Of a DNA stretch of 64,000 bases, positions 36,325-46,126 are shown piece by piece. The stretch spans positions 186,001 to 250,000 of the forward strand of contig CBDETA010000004.1 of the NCBI GenBank assembly GCA_965242785.1, read 5' to 3'. The position numbers and the translations under genes are program-made. Position 1 is the first letter of the stretch; every line of letters begins with the position of its first letter. The notes under the pieces were generated by a model. That model saw only the letters and a list, made by a program, of their open reading frames with translations, had not been told where the DNA came from and did not search any database. The DNA comes from Maricaulis sp965242785 (GTDB taxonomy: Bacteria > Pseudomonadota > Alphaproteobacteria > Caulobacterales > Maricaulaceae).

Positions 36325-38034
36325 GTGAGATCCGTCATCCTTTCAGCCTGCGTCCTGTTCGCGTCCGGCTCTGCGTTTGCGGAACCGCTGGCGCGTGTCG
36401 AAGGCGTGGAGGCCGGCGAGCTGATGACAGCGCTGGAAACCGCCGTCGGCGAACGGGCGAACGCGACCTCCGGCCGGTCGAGCGCCATCCGCCGGGCCCG
36501 CACAGCCGCCGAGCGTGCACGCCGCCTGCTCCGCTCGCGCGGCTATTACGCAGCCACGGTAACGCCGGATGTCGGTGCGGCCCGCGAGCCCGTCATCCGC
36601 ATCGAGACCGGCCCTCAATTCCTCGTGGCCTCGCTCACAGCCTCGACCCAAGGCGATGATGCTGCTCGGGAAACGGCCCTGGGCCGGATCGCGCTGCCCG
36701 AGGGCGCCCCCCTGCTGGCTCAGTCGGTCATCGATGCCGAGGCCCGCGGTCTTCATGCCCTGCAGGAGGCGGGCTGGCCGGACGCATCAGTGGCAGAGCG
36801 GGAAGTGGTGGTCGACCACGCCACCCATGCGGGCCGCATCAATTTTCGCTACCAGCCCGGTCCTTATTCGCTCTATGGCGACATCGACACCGAAACCGCG
36901 CCCTGGAACGCCCAATTCATCGCCCGCATGGCTCCGTTCAACGCGGGAGATCCGGCCAAGCGTGAGGAAATCCTGACCTATCAGCGTCGCCTCGACGCGT
37001 TGGACAGCGTGCAGTCCTCCCGCGTGGTGCTGGGTGAGGTTGGCGAAGATGGACGCCGCCCGGTGGGCATCGAACTGACGGCGGCGCCCCGGCATTCCCT
37101 GGAAGCGGGTCTGAGCTACTCCACCAGCGAGGGCGCCGGAGGATCCAGCCGCTGGTCGCGGCGCAATGTTTTCGGCTCGGACGAGACCTTGACGCTCACC
37201 GGTGTGCTGGCAACGTTGAACCAGTCCCTGACCGCCGAGATCTCGCGCCCACACTGGCGCCGCTACAAGCAGACCCTTTTCATCAATGCCGGTCTCACGC
37301 GCGAAGACACGGACGCCTACTCTCAGGACGAGGCCGGCCTGGGTGCGGAGATCACGCGCGAAGATGGCCGGCGGCTCTACGGGGCTGGTGTGCACCTGGA
37401 CTGGTCGCGGGTCACGGACACGCTGGGCCAGCGCGATGTGGTGACGGCCAAGCTGGACCTGGTGGCCGGTTATGACAGTCGCAATGACCCCCTGGACCCG
37501 GACCGTGGCGTACGCGGCACGCTGCAGGCCAGCCCGGCCGTGACTTTGGGCGATTGCAGCTGCCAGTACGTCCAGCTGGATGCCCGGGGCAGCGCCTACC
37601 AGCGCCTTGGCGAAAACCTGGTTGCAGCGGCGCGATTGCGACTGGGCTCGGTGATCGGAGCATCGGCGACCAACATGCCGGCCGACCAGCGTTTTTACGC
37701 GGGCGGCGGTGGGTCGGCCCGCGGCTTTGCCTATCAATCCCTCAGCCCGTTGGCGAGTGACGGCACGCCGTTTGGTGGATCGTCCGTGGTGGAAACCAGC
37801 CTGGAACTGCGCTGGCGCGTGCGGCCGCGCTGGGGGGTGGTCGGTTTTGTCGATGCGGCCATGGCCTCGGACACAAGCCAGCCGGACTTTTCCGGCATGC
37901 GCGCCTCGGCCGGCATCGGCGCCCGCTATTATTTCGACTTTGCCCCTGTCAGGGTCGACATCGCCACGCCGCTGGACCGGCGTGACGGCGAGGACGCCTT
38001 CCAGATCTATTTCAGCCTCGGGCAGGCCTTCTGA
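36325..38034 (+). CDS. tamA: Outer-membrane assembly factor TamA
   Basis: 569-residue Omp85-family protein. It starts at a GTG and has a signal peptide (RSVILSACVLFASGSAFAEP), then POTRA domains (about 25-240: ARRLLRSRGYYAATVTPD, ALQEAGWPDASV) and a C-terminal beta-barrel (about 260-569) with the Omp85 motif near FYAGGGGSARGFAYQSLSP. TamA works in the outer membrane with TamB in protein and lipid transport to the outer membrane. The stop overlaps the tamB start (TGATG), which fixes the pairing. Its promoter is in the region shared with zwf. Confidence 0.93.
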   Translation: MRSVILSACVLFASGSAFAEPLARVEGVEAGELMTALETAVGERANATSGRSSAIRRARTAAERARRLLRSRGYYAATVTPDVGAAREPVIRIETGPQFLVASLTASTQGDDAARETALGRIALPEGAPLLAQSVIDAEARGLHALQEAGWPDASVAEREVVVDHATHAGRINFRYQPGPYSLYGDIDTETAPWNAQFIARMAPFNAGDPAKREEILTYQRRLDALDSVQSSRVVLGEVGEDGRRPVGIELTAAPRHSLEAGLSYSTSEGAGGSSRWSRRNVFGSDETLTLTGVLATLNQSLTAEISRPHWRRYKQTLFINAGLTREDTDAYSQDEAGLGAEITREDGRRLYGAGVHLDWSRVTDTLGQRDVVTAKLDLVAGYDSRNDPLDPDRGVRGTLQASPAVTLGDCSCQYVQLDARGSAYQRLGENLVAAARLRLGSVIGASATNMPADQRFYAGGGGSARGFAYQSLSPLASDGTPFGGSSVVETSLELRWRVRPRWGVVGFVDAAMASDTSQPDFSGMRASAGIGARYYFDFAPVRVDIATPLDRRDGEDAFQIYFSLGQAF

Positions 38035-41000
38035 TGGCAGCCACCCGCAAACGTCTCGTCTCGGCCCTGCGCTGGGCCGGTCTGGCGCTGGTTGTGCTGA
38101 TCCTCCTTATTGCCGGCCTGCGGCTGGCCGTGAGCAGCGCGCCCGGGCGATGGGCCATCACTGCGGCGCTCGATGGCCGCACGATCTCTGGCCACACGCT
38201 GGAGCTGGAAGGCCTGTCCGGCGATCCCCTGTCCCGTTTGCGCCTCGCCCGGTTGCAGATCCGTGATGCCGAGGGTGTCTGGCTGGACGCCCGCGACATC
38301 GAGCTGGACTGGCAGGCGCGCAGCCTGCTGGCGCAGCCCTACCGGATCGACCGGCTGGCAGTGCGGCGTCTGGATGTGCTGCGCCGACCTGTATCTGCCG
38401 GAACCGAACCCGGAAATGGCGGAGGCGCGTCCTCAATTCCCTCGTTCCAATTGGGCCTGCTGGACCTGGCCGATATCCGGCTGTCCGAGGACCTCGCCGG
38501 GCAGGCTGTGCGCCTGCAGCTGGCCGCGCGCGCCGACGTGATCTCGCTGGAGCAGGCCTCGGCGGTGCTGGACATCAACCGGCTGGATGCACCAGGGGAC
38601 ACGTTTCATGCCGAACTGGAACTGAGCGGACAGCGGGTATCGGGAACGTTGGGCGCACAAGGCGCACCGGATGGACCGCTGGCCCACCTTCTGGGCCTGC
38701 CAGGCCAGGCGATCGCGGCCGATGGTCGCCTGGATGGCAGTTTGGAATCGGGCAACGGGCATCTGACCCTGATGGCTGACAGCGGAGACGTCGCGGTCAT
38801 GGAAGGCCGCTGGACGGTGGCGGAATGGCAAGCCGAGGGCCGAGCCGATATCGCCCCCTGGGGTCTGGTTCCGGAAACCTATCTGCCCCTGCTGGACACG
38901 CTGGATTTCGCGGCGTCGGGCACACGCCAGCCAAGCTATGCGCTGAGCCGCCTGAGCGCGAGAACACGGGACAGCCGGGTCATTGTCGAACCGCGGGGGG
39001 AAGGCCTCTGGCACATCGAGACCCATCTGGGCGCCGCCAGCCTGGCGCATCTGGGCGAAGGCTATGGCGCCGCCGATGCGCTGGACTGGAGCGGCGAGGT
39101 CGAACGGCGTGACGGCACGATCCTGGCCCGCGGCGAAGTTGTCCTGACCGGACTGACGACCGGCGAGGCCCGGGCACAGTCCGTCTCCGGGCCCGTGACA
39201 GTCCGACAGACCGCCGAGGCCTATCAGGTCGAGACGTCCCTGCAGCTGAATGATCTGGTCACACGGCTGGAACAGCCCAATGCCCTGCTTTCCCCCGTGA
39301 CACTCGTCGCCGCGTCCGGACAGTTCGCGCCGGGATCTCGGGAAATCTTCGTGTCCGATCTGACGGTTCAGACGGACCATGCGCGCCTCGCGGCCCGCGG
39401 CGTCTACAGGCTGGAGCCGGGCGAGCCGGAAATCATCGCCGAGCTGCAGATCGACGCCGTCGAACGTCTGACCGACCTGGCCCGCGGGCCGGTGCAATTG
39501 TCACTGGATCTGGGGGATGTCCGAAACGGCATGCTGCGGATCGATGCGCGCGAACTGGTATTTGCTGAAGAACAGACCGACCTGCTGCGCGGCCTGACCG
39601 GAGAAATCCGTGTGGTTCGGGAAGATGCGGCGTGGCGCCTTGAAGCGCTGAATGCGCGTGCGGCAGGCATCGACCTGACGGCGCGGGGACGCCATTCCGG
39701 CGACCACTGGGAGCTGGCCGGCGACCTGGCGGTCTCGGGGCGGCTGCCGATCGCACCGGTGGAGATCGAGGGCGCGCTGGCAACGGCGTTTCGTCTCGAG
39801 GCGCGGGGCACAAGCATCACGCTGCGCTCCGGCACGCGCAGCCAGACCATCACCGCCGGTCCGCTGCGGCTCGACCAGCCGAACCTCGCCGTGGAAGCGG
39901 TGTGGAACGGAACAGCGCTGAGCGCTGACTGGATGCTGGAGGCGACGCGCAATGCCAAACCGGTCGCGCTGGACGGTGATGCCGGCTGGTCCGCCGAAGC
40001 CTGGCACTTCCGGCTGAATGAAGGCCAGCTCAGCCCGGTAACGTTATCGGCCTTCCTGGCCCGGACAGCCGGTGAACTGCAGGCCGAACTGGCCATTGCC
40101 CTGGGAGATCGCGCGGCAGCCGATCTGGGCTTTGCGGGTCCGGCGGACGATCTGCGTGCCGGGGAGCTGGCGGCGCATCTGGTCCTGGCTTCGCACGACT
40201 TCCCGGGCGGCTTTCTCAACCGCTCCGAACTGACCCTGGACGGACCGTTGTCCGGTCTCGCCATCAATCTGACCACCAGTGGCGAGCTGCGCTCGCCCTT
40301 CGAGCTGGCGGCCACCGGAGAATTGCGCCTGTCAGAGCAAGGCCATGTCGCTCTGGATCTGCGGCCGCAAGGCGCCTGGAGCCTGCACCGGATATCCGCG
40401 CCCGAGCCACTTCGGCTGACACACGCCAATGGCGCGATCAACCTGACGGGCCGCATCGGTGTTGATGAAGGCGAGATCGGCTTTTCCTATGCCAGCGCCG
40501 AACCCGAACCGGAGCTGGGCCTGTCTCTGACCGACCTGCCGGCCGGTGCCATTGCCGACATCGCGCTGTTGCCCGCCACATCGGGACGGATCAATGGCAC
40601 CCTGTCCCTCGTCCAGCGCGAAGGATTGTGGCAGGGCGAAGCACAGGTGGATGTGGATGACCTGATCTCGTTGAATGTCGAGGAAATGGACCCGATCACC
40701 ATCCGTAACCGGCTGTGGGTGACCCCCCAGGAAGTCCGGGCCGAGAGCAATGTCAGCGGCGGTGATCTGGAAGTCACCAGCTGGATGACCCGGCAGGGCA
40801 GCACACCGCGACTGGAGGATGTGCTGGGCGACGAAGGTGTGGCGATCGCGGGACGTCTTGACGCGCTGGGCGATCTAAGCGCGCTGGCGGCCCTGTTCCT
40901 GCCTGAGGAAATCCAGCTGAGCAGCGCCAATATTCGCGCCGCGGTCGACCTGACCGGACAGCGCGGTGCCCCGGAGCTGGATGGCCGAATCCGGATCAGC

Positions 41001-42101
41001 GACGGTCGCCTTGTCGCGACCGCCACGAACACCGTGCTTGAGAACATACTGATCAACGCCCGCTTTGACGGCAACGGGTTCGAACTGACCCGCTTCAATG
41101 CCACGGACGGGCGCGACGGCACGGTTCGGGGTTCCGGCGAACTGACCCTGCCTGCGGAAGGTCCCACCGGGGACGCCCGGTTCCGGTTCGAGCGCCTGCT
41201 GGCGACCCATCGCCCGGACTTGACGGTGCAGACCGGGGGAATGACGACGCTGGATCTGGACCCGCAGGGCCTGGTCATTGCGGGTGAGGCGAACATTGTT
41301 CAATTGCGCGCCGAGCCGTCGATGAACGGGGCTACGGCCATTCCCGAAATCGACGTGCGCGAGATCAATCTGCCCAAGAACCGCAGTGCCTACACCCGCT
41401 CCGTCCTGCCGGTCCAACTCGACTACAGGATCAATGCGGAACGCAGCGTCTTTGTCTCGTCTCGCGCCTTTGCCTCGGAATGGGGGCTGAACCTGCACGT
41501 CACCGGCCCGGCTGCGAAGCCGGAGATTCGCGGCTCGGCCACCCTGGTGGATGGTGACGCCTTTGTCCTGAACCGGCGCTTCACCCTGGAAGAAGGCGAA
41601 ATCCGGTTTGACGGCCAGCCGGGTGACGCCCGCATCGACTTGACGGCCCAGCACGTGCGCACGGGCTTCGCCGCCACGGCCAATATCGCCGGCCCGATCC
41701 GGGCCCCGACGATCACACTGAGCAGTCAGCCGGCCCTACCGGAAGATGAAATCCTGTCGCGCTTGCTGTTCGACGAATCCGTCAGCGAACTGGGTGCCTT
41801 CGAAGCCGCCCAGCTGGCCGCACAATTGTCGGGGCAGAGCCTGCTGAACGTGGTCGGCCAGCTGCGCGATTTTGCCGGCATCGATCGGCTCGACCTGTCG
41901 ACCGATGCCGACGGGAACATTGCCGTCACCGGCGGCCGGCGCTTTGGCAACAATGTCTATGTAGAAGTCGGCAGCTCCGGTGCATCGGCCCTCAGCCAGG
42001 CATTGGTGGAATGGGAGCTGACGCCGCAATTGAGCATTCTTTCGCGCGTGTCGGCCGACACCAATGCCGAGGTCGCGATCCGCTGGCGGCGCGACTACTA
42101 G
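38034..42101 (+). CDS. tamB: Translocation and assembly module protein TamB
   Basis: 1355-residue AsmA-like periplasm-spanning protein. A single N-terminal membrane anchor (about residues 12-32, AGLALVVLILLIAGLRLAV) is followed by a very long repetitive beta-strand body forming a lipid-transport groove, and by the conserved TamB (DUF490) C-terminal domain with LPEDEILSRLLFDESVSELGAFEA and YVEVGSSG. It partners TamA, whose gene overlaps it by 1 bp. Length and architecture are normal for Alphaproteobacteria. The 92 bp after the stop hold no clear terminator. Confidence 0.93.
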   Translation: MAATRKRLVSALRWAGLALVVLILLIAGLRLAVSSAPGRWAITAALDGRTISGHTLELEGLSGDPLSRLRLARLQIRDAEGVWLDARDIELDWQARSLLAQPYRIDRLAVRRLDVLRRPVSAGTEPGNGGGASSIPSFQLGLLDLADIRLSEDLAGQAVRLQLAARADVISLEQASAVLDINRLDAPGDTFHAELELSGQRVSGTLGAQGAPDGPLAHLLGLPGQAIAADGRLDGSLESGNGHLTLMADSGDVAVMEGRWTVAEWQAEGRADIAPWGLVPETYLPLLDTLDFAASGTRQPSYALSRLSARTRDSRVIVEPRGEGLWHIETHLGAASLAHLGEGYGAADALDWSGEVERRDGTILARGEVVLTGLTTGEARAQSVSGPVTVRQTAEAYQVETSLQLNDLVTRLEQPNALLSPVTLVAASGQFAPGSREIFVSDLTVQTDHARLAARGVYRLEPGEPEIIAELQIDAVERLTDLARGPVQLSLDLGDVRNGMLRIDARELVFAEEQTDLLRGLTGEIRVVREDAAWRLEALNARAAGIDLTARGRHSGDHWELAGDLAVSGRLPIAPVEIEGALATAFRLEARGTSITLRSGTRSQTITAGPLRLDQPNLAVEAVWNGTALSADWMLEATRNAKPVALDGDAGWSAEAWHFRLNEGQLSPVTLSAFLARTAGELQAELAIALGDRAAADLGFAGPADDLRAGELAAHLVLASHDFPGGFLNRSELTLDGPLSGLAINLTTSGELRSPFELAATGELRLSEQGHVALDLRPQGAWSLHRISAPEPLRLTHANGAINLTGRIGVDEGEIGFSYASAEPEPELGLSLTDLPAGAIADIALLPATSGRINGTLSLVQREGLWQGEAQVDVDDLISLNVEEMDPITIRNRLWVTPQEVRAESNVSGGDLEVTSWMTRQGSTPRLEDVLGDEGVAIAGRLDALGDLSALAALFLPEEIQLSSANIRAAVDLTGQRGAPELDGRIRISDGRLVATATNTVLENILINARFDGNGFELTRFNATDGRDGTVRGSGELTLPAEGPTGDARFRFERLLATHRPDLTVQTGGMTTLDLDPQGLVIAGEANIVQLRAEPSMNGATAIPEIDVREINLPKNRSAYTRSVLPVQLDYRINAERSVFVSSRAFASEWGLNLHVTGPAAKPEIRGSATLVDGDAFVLNRRFTLEEGEIRFDGQPGDARIDLTAQHVRTGFAATANIAGPIRAPTITLSSQPALPEDEILSRLLFDESVSELGAFEAAQLAAQLSGQSLLNVVGQLRDFAGIDRLDLSTDADGNIAVTGGRRFGNNVYVEVGSSGASALSQALVEWELTPQLSILSRVSADTNAEVAIRWRRDY

Positions 42102-42193
42102 CCTCGTCCCGGCCACCGCCCGCCTTGCCAGCAGACGGGGCGCAGAGTAGGCAGGTTGAGGTCCCTCACTGCACGGAGACATGACGTAAGCGC

Positions 42194-43162
42194 ATGAAGT
42201 CCTTCCTGCTCTCCATCATCAAGCCGAATAATGCCTGGGCCGCCTGGCTGCTTTTCCTGACCCTGGCGGGCACGGTGGCTGCAGGCCTGACCGGGCATTT
42301 CGAGATTGTCCGCCAGTATCTCGACACCGACACCCTCACCTTCTCGCTCGGCAATATCCGCATCAGCGCCTACACCGCCCTGCGCGCGCTTCTGGTTGTC
42401 GCGCTGGTATTCTGGACGACCGCGATCCTGGCCAATCTGGTCGAGAAACGCCTGTCCAAACTGTCCAAGGTGCAGACCACCACGCGCATTCTGATCACCA
42501 AGGTCATCCAGATCGCCCTCTATGTGATCGCCAGCCTGGTTGCCCTGGACCTCATCGGGCTGGACCTGACCACGCTGACCGTGTTCGGCGGTGCCATCGG
42601 CATCGGCATCGGTTTTGGCCTGCAGAAGATCGCCTCGAACTTCATCTCCGGCCTGATCCTGCTGCTGGAGCGGTCTGTGGAGCAGGACGACCTGATCGAA
42701 TTGCCGGACGGCACGACCGGTTTCGTGCGCAAGTCCTCGGCCCGCTACACGCTGGTGGAGACGTTTGACGGCAAGGAAATCCTGATCCCGAACGAGGATT
42801 TCATCACCAACCGAGTCACCAACTGGACCCTGTCGACGACGAAGGCGCGCATTCAGATCCATCTGGGCGTTTCATACGGCTCCGATATCGAAAAGGCGCG
42901 CGAACTGATCCTGGAAGCGGCGCGCGAGCACCCGCGCTGCATCGAGGATCCGGCACCGCAATGCTTCCTGCTGAATTTCGGCGACAGCTCGGTCGACTTC
43001 ACGCTGCTGTTCTGGGTCGCCAATGTCGTCGAGGGCCGCTGGGCTCCGCAAAGCGAGGTGATGTTCGCGATCTGGAAGAAGTTCCGCGAGAACGGCATCG
43101 AAATCCCCTTCCCGCAGCGCGACGTCCACATCAAGTCCACGGCAGGAGGCGAGCATGGCTGA
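42194..43162 (+). CDS. Mechanosensitive ion channel, MscS family
   Basis: 322-residue channel. Membrane segments are at about residues 16-36, 62-85 and 108-130, with the pore helix FGGAIGIGIGFGLQKIASNFISG following at about 133-155. After it comes the MscS beta domain (ERSVEQDDLIELPDGTTGFV, PNEDFITNRVTNWT). It releases solutes on osmotic downshock. The 3' end overlaps the next gene by 8 bp. A BCCT osmolyte transporter lies 1 kb further on, on the opposite strand, so osmotic adaptation links the region. There is no strong ribosome site before the ATG. Confidence 0.9.
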   Translation: MKSFLLSIIKPNNAWAAWLLFLTLAGTVAAGLTGHFEIVRQYLDTDTLTFSLGNIRISAYTALRALLVVALVFWTTAILANLVEKRLSKLSKVQTTTRILITKVIQIALYVIASLVALDLIGLDLTTLTVFGGAIGIGIGFGLQKIASNFISGLILLLERSVEQDDLIELPDGTTGFVRKSSARYTLVETFDGKEILIPNEDFITNRVTNWTLSTTKARIQIHLGVSYGSDIEKARELILEAAREHPRCIEDPAPQCFLLNFGDSSVDFTLLFWVANVVEGRWAPQSEVMFAIWKKFRENGIEIPFPQRDVHIKSTAGGEHG

Positions 43163-44132
43163 CGCACCGGGCATTCTCTATGCCACGACCATCAATGGTG
43201 ACGGCACCGGCACACCCCTGACCGATCGCGAGACTTCCGAACACATCAAGGCCGAAACCCTGGCCTGGGTGCATCTGGACGGCCGCCACCCCGAGGCGCG
43301 GACCTGGATCCAATCCGAGCTGAGCTATCTGGACCCGCTGATCGTTGATGCCTTGCTGGCCGAGGAGACCCGGCCGCGCCTGGTGGAGATCGAACAGGGC
43401 GCGCTGATGATCCTGCGCGGGGTCAATCTCAATGAGAACGCCCAGCCGGAAGACATGATCTCGATCCGGCTGTGGATCGATGCCCACCGCATCATCTCGG
43501 TCCGGCTGCGTTCGTCCAAGGCCGTGCAGGATATCCAGGACCGGCTCGCGGCGGGCAATGGACCCAAGCATGCCGGCGAATTCATCGCCATGCTGTCCGC
43601 GCGCCTGTTCGAGCGGATGGAAGGGGTGATGACCGAGCTCAACACCTCGCTGGACGATGTCGAGGAGCGGGTGATGGATGATCCGCGCATCGAGGAGCGT
43701 CAGGATATCAATCAGCTGCGTCGCCAGGCGATCATCTTCCGGCGCTATTTCGCCCCCCAGCGTGATGTGATCGCGCAGCTGCGGACCATGGATTTCGTCT
43801 GGCTGGACCCGCCGGCGAAACGGCGCCTGCAGGAGAATCTCGACCGCATCACACGCTATCTGGAAGACCTCGACGCGATCCGGGAGCGGGCCCAGATCGT
43901 CAAGGACGAGCTGGCCAATGCGCTGGCCGACCGGATGAACAAGAATCTCTACGTGTTATCCCTGATCGCCGCGATCTTCCTGCCACTGGGCTTCCTGACC
44001 GGGCTTCTGGGCATCAATGTCGGCGGCATTCCCGGCGCCGACATGTCCAGCGCCTTCTGGCTCTTCGTCGGCATCCTGATTGCCGTCAGCGTGATTCAGA
44101 TCTGGGTGTTCCGGAAGATGAAATGGCTTTGA
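43155..44132 (+). CDS. ZntB/CorA-family metal transporter
   Basis: 325-residue 2-TM-GxN transporter. A cytoplasmic acidic/helical N-terminal part (1-260) is followed by two membrane helices at about 262-283 and 295-317. The signature loop reads LLGINVGGIPG; the Ile version of GxN and the IPG that follows match ZntB-like proteins rather than the GMN of classic CorA magnesium channels. AGGAGG precedes the ATG, which overlaps the mscS-like stop. Zinc is the more likely cargo (inference). Its stop is one base from that of the convergent BCCT gene. Confidence 0.88.
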   Translation: MADAPGILYATTINGDGTGTPLTDRETSEHIKAETLAWVHLDGRHPEARTWIQSELSYLDPLIVDALLAEETRPRLVEIEQGALMILRGVNLNENAQPEDMISIRLWIDAHRIISVRLRSSKAVQDIQDRLAAGNGPKHAGEFIAMLSARLFERMEGVMTELNTSLDDVEERVMDDPRIEERQDINQLRRQAIIFRRYFAPQRDVIAQLRTMDFVWLDPPAKRRLQENLDRITRYLEDLDAIRERAQIVKDELANALADRMNKNLYVLSLIAAIFLPLGFLTGLLGINVGGIPGADMSSAFWLFVGILIAVSVIQIWVFRKMKWL

Positions 44133-44133
44133 G

Positions 44134-46101
44134 CTAGCCCTGCTTCGAGATGTGGTAGAGCCACTGATTGTGGCGCTCGAAATTGCGCAGGAGTTCACGG
44201 ATCACCTGCACCTTGGAAAAGCCGAAGACGCAATAGTGCTGACCGCCATCGCTGAGGATCACCTCGGCGCGGGCGTATTCGCTGTTGCGGCTGTCATCGG
44301 CATCGGCCTCATCCGTGTCCGGGGTCGAGAAATAGGGTTCGTCATAGAGACGCCGCTCGACCTGGAAGACAAACTCGGGCTTGTCCGCATCAATGACCCG
44401 CATCTGCGCCTTGCCGCGGGCTGATTTCAGAGCGACTTCATAGCCATACGAGCGCAGTTCACTGGCAACCTCTTCCAGCGCCGGGGCCACGGTTTCGTCG
44501 ATATAGCGGTCCACCTCCTCGCCCGTGGGCTGGGAGAACATCAGTCGCAAACGGCTGCGCCAGGGCATGGCCGCGCCCTCGACGGGCAGTTGTGCGGCGG
44601 TCTTGACCCCGGCCCGTCGGGCGGTCTCGACCGAGAAGGCGCGCAGGAGGCCGGCGAAAGCCAGGATGAGGACTAGGGTGAAGGGAAGCGCAGCGGCAAT
44701 CGTGGCGGATTGCAGGGCTGCGAGACCGCCTGTCAGCAGCAGCACGGCGGCCACCACGCCTTCCAGAATGGCCCAGAAAAGACGTTGGGAAACCGGCGGG
44801 TTGAGGCTGCCGCCCGAAGCCAGTGTGGACTTCACCAGCGAGCCGGAATCCGACGAGGTCACGAAGAAGGTTGCGACCAGGATGATGGCCAGTACCGAGG
44901 TAATCTGAGTGAACGGCAAATGCTCAAGGAACGCGAAAAGGGCGAGCTCGCTTGAACCATTTCGGACCGTGTCGACGAGTGTTTCCGCACCGCCGGAAAG
45001 CGCCAGGCGAAGCGCGCTGTCACCATAGACGGTCATCCAGAGGAAGGTGAACAGGGTCGGACCGAGAAGCACGCCGAAAATGAATTCACGGATGGTCCGG
45101 CCGCGCGAGATGCGGGCGATGAACATGCCGACAAACGGCGACCAGGAAATCCACCAACCCCAGTAGAACAGCGTCCAGTCATTGACCCAAGTCCCGTCGC
45201 CATAGGCGTCCAGGTTGAAGGTCAGCGTCGCCAGCTCGTCCAGGTATTCGCCGATATTCTGCACATAGGCGCTGATCAGGAAAAGGGTCGGTCCGGCCAG
45301 CAGGACGAAACCGATCAGGGCGATGGCGAGATAGAGATTGATTTCCGACAGGCGCTTGATGCCGGCATCCAGGCCGGCGACGACAGACAAGGTCGCAGTG
45401 GCGGTGATCACGACGATCAGGACCAGCTGGACGGTCGGATCGATGGGCACGTCGAACAGCGTGTTGAGACCGGCATTGATCTGGGTGACGCCAAAGCCGA
45501 GCGAGGTGGCGACACCGAACAGCGTGCCCAGAACCGCGATGGTGTCGACGATATGCCCCAGCGGGCCGTGAATGCGGTCACCGATCAGCGGATAGAGCGC
45601 CGAGCGGATGGTGAGCGGCAGGCCGTGGCGATAGGTGAAATAGGCCAGGCTGAGCCCGACCACGACATAGATGCCCCAGGCATGGATGCCCCAGTGGAAG
45701 AAGGTCAGCACCATCGAGTGGCGCGCCGCGGCGACGGTTTCCGGGTCGCCCTCCGGCGGGAAGATGTAGTGGGTCAGCGGTTCGGCCACGCCGAAGAACA
45801 TCAGCCCGATCCCCATGCCGGCCGAGAACAGCATCGCGAACCAGGGGGCAAAGCCGTATTCCGGCTCGCTGTCATCGGGCCCCAGCTTGATCCGGCCCCA
45901 ATCGGAAAAGGCGACGATCAGCAAGGCGACCAGGAAAAACCCGACCCCGACGGTGTAGAGCCAGCCGGTGGTCTCGGTGATGGCGATGCGCAGGCCGGTG
46001 AAGATCTGCTCGGCCTGTTCCCCGGCCAGGACGGCATAGGCCACCCCGGCGAAAACCAGGGCGGCGGCGGGGAAGAAGACGGCAGGTTCGATCTTGCGCA
46101 T
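44134..46101 (-). CDS. BCCT-family osmolyte transporter
   Basis: 655-residue betaine/choline/carnitine transporter with 12 predicted membrane segments and a long cytosolic C-terminal tail (about 510-655), as in BetT-type proteins. The signature WTLFYWGWWISWSPFVGMFIA is present. The substrate glycine stretch reads SAGMGIGLMFFGVAEP: the GMGIG form is typical of sodium-coupled betaine carriers, while choline carriers usually have Asp at the last position. It therefore probably imports glycine betaine as an osmoprotectant. The tail (YIDETVAPALEEVASELRSYG) is regulatory in relatives. The upstream sulfotransferase gene is 25 bp away on the same strand. Confidence 0.9.
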   Translation of the reverse strand: MRKIEPAVFFPAAALVFAGVAYAVLAGEQAEQIFTGLRIAITETTGWLYTVGVGFFLVALLIVAFSDWGRIKLGPDDSEPEYGFAPWFAMLFSAGMGIGLMFFGVAEPLTHYIFPPEGDPETVAAARHSMVLTFFHWGIHAWGIYVVVGLSLAYFTYRHGLPLTIRSALYPLIGDRIHGPLGHIVDTIAVLGTLFGVATSLGFGVTQINAGLNTLFDVPIDPTVQLVLIVVITATATLSVVAGLDAGIKRLSEINLYLAIALIGFVLLAGPTLFLISAYVQNIGEYLDELATLTFNLDAYGDGTWVNDWTLFYWGWWISWSPFVGMFIARISRGRTIREFIFGVLLGPTLFTFLWMTVYGDSALRLALSGGAETLVDTVRNGSSELALFAFLEHLPFTQITSVLAIILVATFFVTSSDSGSLVKSTLASGGSLNPPVSQRLFWAILEGVVAAVLLLTGGLAALQSATIAAALPFTLVLILAFAGLLRAFSVETARRAGVKTAAQLPVEGAAMPWRSRLRLMFSQPTGEEVDRYIDETVAPALEEVASELRSYGYEVALKSARGKAQMRVIDADKPEFVFQVERRLYDEPYFSTPDTDEADADDSRNSEYARAEVILSDGGQHYCVFGFSKVQVIRELLRNFERHNQWLYHISKQG

Positions 46102-46126
46102 GGGTCTGTCCTTGCTGTCGGCGGTG

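Noticed and set aside
42181..42189. Two-codon mini-ORF (ATG ACG TAA) before the MscS gene
   Set aside because: The Shine-Dalgarno-like GGAG is only two bases from its ATG, so initiation there is doubtful.
43155..44132. Calling the 2-TM transporter a magnesium channel CorA
   Set aside because: The loop has GIN with IPG following, closer to ZntB-like proteins than to the GMN of CorA.
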